25,891 nucleotides of DNA, taken from positions 1 through 25,891 of IMG/VR virus record IMGVR_UViG_3300032304_000005; one strand, given 5' to 3'. The stretch is from a virus. The position numbers and the translations under genes are program-made. Below the pieces are notes generated by a model. It saw only the letters and a program-made list of their open reading frames with translations. It did not search any database and was not told the origin of the DNA. This document shows, in pieces, positions 21,001 through 25,891 of the stretch (its first letter is position 1; every line of letters starts with the position of its first letter).

Positions 21001-24000
21001 GTGTTGGCGGTGCTAATAAAAAAGCTAAACAAGAGTTAAAACAACTTAACGATAAAATTAAAAAACAAGAAGGTATATTAAATAATCCTGCTCGCGCTAA
21101 AGATCATGCCAAAGCACAAGCAGAATTAGAGCGTTTAGCTAAAGAAGTTACAAAACAAGAAAACATACTAAAGTATTTAGAGTATGTAAATGAATATAAT
21201 GCTAACAATAATGACGATGCTGCTGAGTTAGCAATAAAAATGATTACTAGTGGCGCAGTGCCACACACTATGTACGCACTGTTTGATCCGTCGGAATTCT
21301 GGGCTGTTACTGGTTCTGAAATAATAGCTGGTAGGTATGGCGTTGCAGCTCAAAATAAATTTAAGAAGATTGCACAGTTCTTAAAAGAGTTTATCGAATA
21401 TGTTAAAGACGCTTTCGGCATGCCTAGCGATGCCCCGCTTCTTCGTGGCTTAACAGCTATATTAGAAGGTAATGGTCAGTACCTAAGTAGAGAACAACTT
21501 TCAACTGGCACAAGAACTGCGTTACCTAATGTTAAAGGTTGGACAAAAGCTGAGACTAGCGTTAGCGATGAAGAATTAAAAACACTTGAAGGTGCTATGG
21601 CTGGCGGTGATATGAACCCGACAGTAGTAGATGCTATTGCAAACAACGATATTAACGGTGCATTAAATGCAATGTCGAAAGTGGTGGGTGGCTTCTACGG
21701 AGAACTTGCTGCTAGATTAGCAGAGTTAAACCTACCTACAGGTACTCGTGTCGGCGATCAACGTAACATGACACGTAAAGCTATTGATCTTAGAAGTGCT
21801 GAAGCGCAAAAAACGTTGTTTGAGTTTGTACGAACGATGATGCCTGACGTATACGCAAAGTATTTTGAGAACTACGATAGGGCTGAAAGCCTTGAGCGTG
21901 TGTATAAAGGCTTAATTACAATAGTAAATAATGCCGCATTAAAACCAGTATTACCACAATACAATACTGTAGTAAGAGCATTTAAAGATGCTATGAAAGG
22001 CTTAACCGCCCACGGTGGTTACTACCCAAGTTTTGATGTAATAAACTTAAACCCAACTACTAACCAAGGTCTTACCTACCGAGTATTCCTACATGAAGCA
22101 GTTCATGCAGCTACAGTAATGCTGTTGAATACACCGGCAGACCAACGCACCGTTGAACAAAATGAAGCTATTGCAGAGTTAGAAAAACTATTTGAAGCTG
22201 CGAAGGCTAGTACTAATATACCGTATTACGGGTTTACAAACTTAAAAGAGTTTATATCAGAGATATATACCAATAAAGAATTCCAAGCTGAGTTAAAGAA
22301 AGTACCATACGCCCCTGCACGTACAAATATGCTAAGCAGATTTGTAAAGCTAGTAATGGATATGTTCGGTATGGATAACATTACTGGTCGCTCAATAATA
22401 GAAGCCAACAAGTTATTCAATGCTGATCGCTCTGTTGAGCCAGTATCGGCGGGTCCTGTATTTGCTGGAGCAAAAGGGCCAAGAAAACGTGGGCCTATTA
22501 GCACTTCGTGGCGTACTGTTGAAGACACGATGAAGAGTGTTAAGGATTGGGAAACAATAAAGAGTGATTTAATGCCCGCAATGTGGGATGCTACTAATGG
22601 TGTATTCCGTAACGTTATGCTTGGGGTTATGAACTTACGTCAGATTGCTGATATTACTAAAACTAAGTTTCCACAGATTGATACTGCTATCCGTACGATT
22701 GAAAAGATGCTTGCATATCGTGGCAAGATTATGAATGAGGGTGGCGATATTATTAAACGTTGGACTAAGGCACAGGCTAAGAACTTAAAAGGTTCTCAGC
22801 TGCTTGGTCGTGTTATGTTGGAAGCTACTATTCGTGGGTTAGAGGTTGACCCAAAAGGCCCTAACTATGATGTATCTAAAGTCAATAAGGAAATGGCAAA
22901 TGCTTGGAACGCATTAGGTCCAGACTTCCAACAGATATACAGGGATGTACGTGACTTCTACGTACGCGCCGTACAGGAAACCGTACGCCTAATGAAAGAA
23001 CGTGCAAACAGTGTAACTGATCCTGTAGAACGCCAAGAGTTATTAGATAAGATCGATGCACAGTTTGGGCCAGATAAGTTAAAGGGTCCTTACTTCCCGT
23101 TACGTCGTTTTGGTGAGTTCTGGTTCCAAGTGGGTGAAGGCAATTTCAAAGAATTCTATATGTATGAGAGCCGTGTAGCTAGAGCATTAGCTATGCGCAA
23201 TAGAAAACGTGAGTTGTCCAGAGGCAACGCAAATCAACGTGCGCTCGTAGATACTATGGATAAAGGTAATGGCATATCTACTCTGTACGGACAGAACGTA
23301 GGCACGACTAAAATACTTCAGGATGTGCAAGAAATAGTTGATAGCATAGGTAATAGCGTGGTTGATACATCTACAGGTTTACCTAGAGATAAAACTCAAG
23401 ATGAGTTAAAGGGCGAGATTAGAGATAGCTTAAACCAACTTATCTATATCCTCCTACCACAACAAAGCATGCGTAAGATGTTTATTAACCGTAAAGCAAT
23501 TCAAGGTGCAAGCGGTGACATGTTACGTGTGTTTGCTACACATGCTGTTCATAGTGCATACCAACGCTCTCGGTTTAAGTACGCTCAAGAGTTTATGGAT
23601 AACTTATCCAACGCACAAGATTGGATTAGGTCATTTGCAAAAGGCGACAAGGCCGAAGTCTATCGTGATTATGTAAACGAAGTAGAGAAGCGTTCTAAAA
23701 CAATTCTTGGTACTGAAGATACTAGCTTAGCTGCAAAAGTCGCAGGTAAACTTTCTGAGTCAGTGTTCTACTTTATGTTGTCTGCGCCATTTACTTCTAT
23801 GTTAAACGTAATTGGCTTTGCACAAATAGCTATGCCTTATATTGGTGGTAGATTCGGCTATGCAAATGCTAACAAACGCATTTTAGAAAACATGGGTAAG
23901 TATCTGCAGACGGTACCAAAACGTACGTTCTCACCGTTAGCAAAAGGTGCTGTAATGGATATGGCTTTCCCTTCTATAGTAGAAGGTGGTAAGTTAGAAG

Positions 24001-25595
24001 GCATATTAAAAGATGCAGCTCAACAGCTTTTAGACGAAGAGCAAATTAACATCTCTTTAACTAACGACGTTTTGAATATCGGTGAGGGTCCAACTGCGGC
24101 ATACACTGGTACATACAATGCTGTTAAGCGTGGTATATCCGCTTTGTTCCACCAATCAGAAAGATTAAATCGTGAAGTAACGTTACTGTCGGTTGTAGAA
24201 CTTGCGTACGAAAAACTTATGTCCGAGCCTATTAAAGACGCTCGTGGTATTGTTAAACGTGATGCGCAGGGTCAACCTATGCAGTTTACTAATAACGCTA
24301 CAACATCTGATGGTACAACACAGTACTCCAAAGAAGCTTTAGAGTTAGCTATTAACGAAGCAAAAGACATTGCAGGTCTAGCACTTGGTGACTTTACTCG
24401 CCAAATGAAACCTAGATACTTCACACCGCCATTACTAAGTGTGTTAACTAAGTTTAAGCAATACTCGGTGCTTGCTTCTTACGCAATAATTCGTAACGCA
24501 CAATTAGGTTTAATTAAACCATTCTCTAAAGCTGAACTAGATGAGCTACGTGGAATACTAGAAGAGCATTACAAAACTGCTGTAGATAAAGATCAAATAA
24601 TCGAGCAGCAAATGGCTGAAGCGCAAACTCGCCAAAAAGAAGTAGCTAAAGAAGCACGTCGTAGGTTAGCAGGTATTTTAGGTATGACGTATTTGTTTGG
24701 TGGTTACGTGGCGTTGCCATTCTTTAGCACGGTTACACCTATACTGGTTGGCATGTTGGCAGGTGAAGATGACGACGACGATGAATTCTTTAACTGGGAA
24801 AACTGGTTTAAGAATTACATAGAAACCGAATTCGGTGGTTACGCCGGTGCAATGCTTCAAAAGTTTGGTATGGATCAAGAAAAAGCAAATAAAGCTGGAC
24901 GTAAAGTTGGTGAAACATTGTTATATGGTCCTGCTTCAACAGTTACTGGCGGTGCATTATCTGATCGTGTTAGCTTAGATTTAAAGAACTTATGGTTTAG
25001 AGACGGGCGTTATTCACCTGATACCCGTGAGAGCGTTATAGAAAACCTTATTGCAAATGCTGGTCCTGTAGTTGGCTTAACAGTAAATGCTGCTGATGCG
25101 TGGGACTTAGTACAAGAAGGTCAGATTGGCCGTGCATTTGAGAAGATGGCTCCTGCTCTATTTGCTAAGCCAGTAACAGCAGGTCGTTTGGCTACTGAAG
25201 GCGCTAAGACAAAAGGTGGTGATATTCTTGTAGATGAACTTACTACTTCTGAAATAGCAATACAAGCTATTGGTTTGCAGCCTTTGCGTATAGCACAAGC
25301 ACAAAAAGCTTCTATTGAAACAGTACAAAAAGCGCAAAAGATTACAAACCAACATGATTCAATCATGAACAGGTTGTGGATGGAGCGTGATAACCCTGAG
25401 ACGTTTAGTGAAATTTTACAGAAAGCAAATGAGTTCACACGCAAACATCCGGGGTACGCAATAACTTTTGAAACTATTACAGAGTCATTTAAGAAACGTG
25501 CCGAACAATCAGCTATAGCAAACACTATGGGTGCGCGTATACCTAAACCTTTACGTAGTGAGCTTAGTGATATGCCAGAGTATGGGCAGAAATAA
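18024..25595 (+). CDS. Giant polyvalent internal virion protein: two HExxH zincin-like units, PLxRFG and LPD38-like C-terminus (2523 aa)
   Basis: Domains in order follow. Residues 3-39: three NPFA(R/K)(Y/F)(V/T)Q repeats at 3, 17 and 32. ~203-240: hydrophobic segment. ~390-560: Pro/Gly-rich linker. ~560-900: helical region. H968-EIL-H972 forms a first HExxH, with downstream acidic candidates E1091 and E1099 (SEFWAVTGSEIIAG) and an intervening coiled-coil insert (~990-1060). H1357-EAV-H1361 forms a second HExxH, with E1409 and E1413 (NLKEFISEIYTNKEF) as third-ligand candidates. P1692-LRRF-G1697 is the PLxRFG motif. ~1911-1942 and ~2212-2247 are hydrophobic, followed by an acidic EDDDDDE at 2248-2254. 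The end (LLYGPASTVTGG, VSLDLKNLWFRDG) resembles LPD38. Such giant phage proteins are thought to be packaged and ejected with DNA. The role of the peptidases is unknown. Start: AGGA at 18013-18016. Confidence 0.75.
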   Translation: MANPFARYVQPEQDEGNPFAKFVQQPVQDEANPFAKFTQPQAAPVITTGPNPLNPKQEQPTAPEQDKSFAPIEEAGKGIKSGVTSVKSIPTSAGAFADVGAALTNLNTASLYDKIDKGEITDPTQIKGGSDFETSRARMYFNSKPEVRAQLKEKANAEVGARKESVLEAVNILKRYQQENLANKGRTEDFTDIEGVKDFTNWAAYNLGSAGVQLVPLIVAGVTTGGLGLFATGATMELSGGVQSRLNFIDEKTKDIKDPKAKADAIVDYVAKTGDVTLASALASGGVDVMLGPAAALAKRPLLEFVKNQTRKEVIKEIPKAIAKQGAEELVAGGTQEAIQIAAERAIGEQTGDLITSENIKRIVNSATAEAVGGGFFGGASKATQAAFTKKEAKETDTPEGRALRGLDDLAAREEAGTTEGVTVPPPPPAPSKELIDTYDSARGAQAYVNVLKANRPKENFTFEETEDGKFAIYKIPVEETGGENVTPPITDTSGVGAEDIGKPPQGTGAGVTPSSEGTGLGVSDTDVTGAGAPKGVQSGALMSLEDAQDELWATEDRLSNDPNATTEDFDAAQAKYDAVEEAHIANAESIAIASAQSAFDVFTGPNYNGNLEAALELYENNLEDALTEMGITDPLLIRRAEQAFENEVERLREKYEGAGNIAVKETRNLLSSIGDLPQDKKRYDTYIQHPVHRHTLNTVNDTIQKLTNFINKSGLQVNKVNSFTAKDKPEVQTAHRLASQISGSATRLLSKLDAVDRKLQRANPEQVEQSQKQLSDDIIEANKFLLQQQENKPLANVGFTGSSYAYKDPIAALVDTLPLNQVGVNKLQKMLEDNKLSYAEYTNAMTELQERIRDKRDMKNATSSGLAKERGFGRVIKALEDAANQGKISPEAYRMVRWFLSKNPDMVQDLAISIAQPKNANKRNQVEGGVLGEYNTVQRLVNIFLRFNPTAGLGSTYNNDDVNTAIHEILHHLERLMPKELQALLRNEWAVRVGGANKKAKQELKQLNDKIKKQEGILNNPARAKDHAKAQAELERLAKEVTKQENILKYLEYVNEYNANNNDDAAELAIKMITSGAVPHTMYALFDPSEFWAVTGSEIIAGRYGVAAQNKFKKIAQFLKEFIEYVKDAFGMPSDAPLLRGLTAILEGNGQYLSREQLSTGTRTALPNVKGWTKAETSVSDEELKTLEGAMAGGDMNPTVVDAIANNDINGALNAMSKVVGGFYGELAARLAELNLPTGTRVGDQRNMTRKAIDLRSAEAQKTLFEFVRTMMPDVYAKYFENYDRAESLERVYKGLITIVNNAALKPVLPQYNTVVRAFKDAMKGLTAHGGYYPSFDVINLNPTTNQGLTYRVFLHEAVHAATVMLLNTPADQRTVEQNEAIAELEKLFEAAKASTNIPYYGFTNLKEFISEIYTNKEFQAELKKVPYAPARTNMLSRFVKLVMDMFGMDNITGRSIIEANKLFNADRSVEPVSAGPVFAGAKGPRKRGPISTSWRTVEDTMKSVKDWETIKSDLMPAMWDATNGVFRNVMLGVMNLRQIADITKTKFPQIDTAIRTIEKMLAYRGKIMNEGGDIIKRWTKAQAKNLKGSQLLGRVMLEATIRGLEVDPKGPNYDVSKVNKEMANAWNALGPDFQQIYRDVRDFYVRAVQETVRLMKERANSVTDPVERQELLDKIDAQFGPDKLKGPYFPLRRFGEFWFQVGEGNFKEFYMYESRVARALAMRNRKRELSRGNANQRALVDTMDKGNGISTLYGQNVGTTKILQDVQEIVDSIGNSVVDTSTGLPRDKTQDELKGEIRDSLNQLIYILLPQQSMRKMFINRKAIQGASGDMLRVFATHAVHSAYQRSRFKYAQEFMDNLSNAQDWIRSFAKGDKAEVYRDYVNEVEKRSKTILGTEDTSLAAKVAGKLSESVFYFMLSAPFTSMLNVIGFAQIAMPYIGGRFGYANANKRILENMGKYLQTVPKRTFSPLAKGAVMDMAFPSIVEGGKLEGILKDAAQQLLDEEQINISLTNDVLNIGEGPTAAYTGTYNAVKRGISALFHQSERLNREVTLLSVVELAYEKLMSEPIKDARGIVKRDAQGQPMQFTNNATTSDGTTQYSKEALELAINEAKDIAGLALGDFTRQMKPRYFTPPLLSVLTKFKQYSVLASYAIIRNAQLGLIKPFSKAELDELRGILEEHYKTAVDKDQIIEQQMAEAQTRQKEVAKEARRRLAGILGMTYLFGGYVALPFFSTVTPILVGMLAGEDDDDDEFFNWENWFKNYIETEFGGYAGAMLQKFGMDQEKANKAGRKVGETLLYGPASTVTGGALSDRVSLDLKNLWFRDGRYSPDTRESVIENLIANAGPVVGLTVNAADAWDLVQEGQIGRAFEKMAPALFAKPVTAGRLATEGAKTKGGDILVDELTTSEIAIQAIGLQPLRIAQAQKASIETVQKAQKITNQHDSIMNRLWMERDNPETFSEILQKANEFTRKHPGYAITFETITESFKKRAEQSAIANTMGARIPKPLRSELSDMPEYGQK

Positions 25596-25599
25596 AAAA

Positions 25600-25628
25600 G
25601 CCCCGCAAAACCAAAAGGCTAGCGGGGC
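25600..25628 (-). terminator. Rho-independent terminator for the convergent minus-strand gene
   Basis: A perfect 7-bp GC stem, GCCCCGC (25600-25606) and GCGGGGC (25622-25628), encloses a 15-nt loop. Read on the minus strand, the stem is followed at once by TTTTTTATT (complement of 25591-25599), a proper U-tract. On the plus strand the stem is followed by AAAACTTG, so it is not a good plus-strand intrinsic terminator. It lies 4 nt after the giant gene's stop and 55 nt after the minus gene's stop. Confidence 0.85.
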
Positions 25629-25683
25629 AAAACTTGAACGAAGGAGAAAGTAACGAAAGATCGCTAAATTCAAGACCATCATA

Positions 25684-25881
25684 CTACCTAATCCGCCAAA
25701 CACGCAAGCCCCTAATTCCTTCCTCAATTACCAATTTCATAACTACCTTGTACCCGAGTCGGCGGGTTACTGTTTTTATTTCTTCTTTTGCAATATCTTT
25801 GTGTATGCACGGGACAAAAAAAGAAGCTCCAAGTTTGAAGCCTCTCCAATTTATCTCGTAGCTAACACCATCAATTAGCAT
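25684..25881 (-). CDS. Small conserved phage protein, 65 aa, minus strand
   Basis: The product starts MLIDGVSYEINWRGFKLGAS and contains FFVPCIHKDIAKEEI, TVTRRLGYKVVMKLVIEEG and the ending GLRVWRIR. This is a pattern I recognise from small phage proteins with the form (N/D)WxxF-x-GxSFF(V/I)PC and GLR(V/I)WR; no function is known to me. It looks like a compact alpha/beta protein with one Cys. GAGGAA just before the ATG (bases 25884-25889 in complement) gives the start, though spacing is short and an upstream in-frame extension beyond the window cannot be excluded. It is convergent with the late block and has its own terminator, so it probably belongs to an early or middle transcription unit on the other strand. 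Confidence 0.75.
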   Translation of the reverse strand: MLIDGVSYEINWRGFKLGASFFVPCIHKDIAKEEIKTVTRRLGYKVVMKLVIEEGIRGLRVWRIR

Positions 25882-25891
25882 CTTCCTCGGT

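Noticed and set aside
18024-25595. Lytic transglycosylase or polymerase domain in the giant protein
   Set aside because: I searched by eye for the Glu-Ser/GLMQ-type transglycosylase signature and for polymerase motifs and saw none; only HExxH, PLxRFG and LPD38-like features are supported.
25600-25628. Plus-strand terminator of the late operon
   Set aside because: Hairpin is real, but the U-tract is only on the minus-strand side; the plus side continues AAAACTTG.
25634-25861. 75-aa plus-strand frame starting TTG after the terminator, with AAGGAGA at about 25642
   Set aside because: The AAGGAGA site is not followed by a start codon at the right spacing, and the frame is antisense to the recognisable 65-aa minus-strand protein.

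Overview
The window is a block of late (virion and lysis) genes from a tailed, DNA bacteriophage. The organisation looks podovirus-like. It contains short-tail adaptor and nozzle-type proteins, collar-type tail fibres, a holin/endolysin pair, and a long run of Gln/Gly-rich internal proteins ending in one giant multidomain protein. I see no tape-measure or tail-sheath gene. No terminase, large portal or capsid gene is present; they probably lie upstream, since the window opens inside the last codons of an unidentified gene. The DNA is fairly AT-rich. Several protein families resemble those I associate with aquatic (often freshwater) phages of Gram-negative bacteria, but that host guess is only by resemblance. 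No tRNA, CRISPR array, integrase, transposase or replication gene was found.

Layout. (1) 2-3558: connector region. It holds the 3' end of an unknown gene, a 58-aa basic protein, a head-tail adaptor, a Cys4 zinc-ribbon protein, two small Gly/Lys-rich proteins, a second adaptor with an inserted beta-rich domain, a small structural protein and a 65-aa protein. (2) 3569-6783: decoration and fibre region. It holds a paralogue of the small structural protein, a protein made of thirteen ~20-residue repeats, a glycine-rich tail fibre, a small fibre-associated protein and a cupin. (3) 6805-8411: lysis region. It holds a coiled-coil/membrane protein, a probable 3TM-type holin and a GH24 endolysin. (4) 8414-12672: a tail-collar fibre, a DUF7936-like protein, a large tail nozzle/stabilisation-like protein and a 104-aa conserved protein. 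(5) 12722-25595: about 12.9 kb of probable internal (ejected) virion proteins. These are a 798-aa Gly-rich protein, a GNAT acetyltransferase, two Gln-rich proteins and a 2523-aa protein with two separate HExxH zincin-like motifs, a PLxRFG motif and an LPD38-like hydrophobic C-terminus. (6) 25600-25881: a small gene on the minus strand, convergent with everything else, with its own intrinsic terminator.

Everything from 2 to 25595 is on the plus strand. Gaps are mostly 0-25 nt and there are several TAATG or ATGA overlaps, so it reads as one or a few long late transcripts with translational coupling. The longest gap inside the block is 49 nt (12673-12721). There is no gene-free stretch of 300 bases.

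The most interesting part is the ejection-protein module. The giant protein appears to carry a duplicated metallopeptidase-like unit and three N-terminal NPFA[K/R][F/Y] repeats. Short GG-x(n)-GG motifs recur in four other proteins of the window. A phage cupin and mobile beta-domain insertions in otherwise unrelated tail proteins are also worth a second look.
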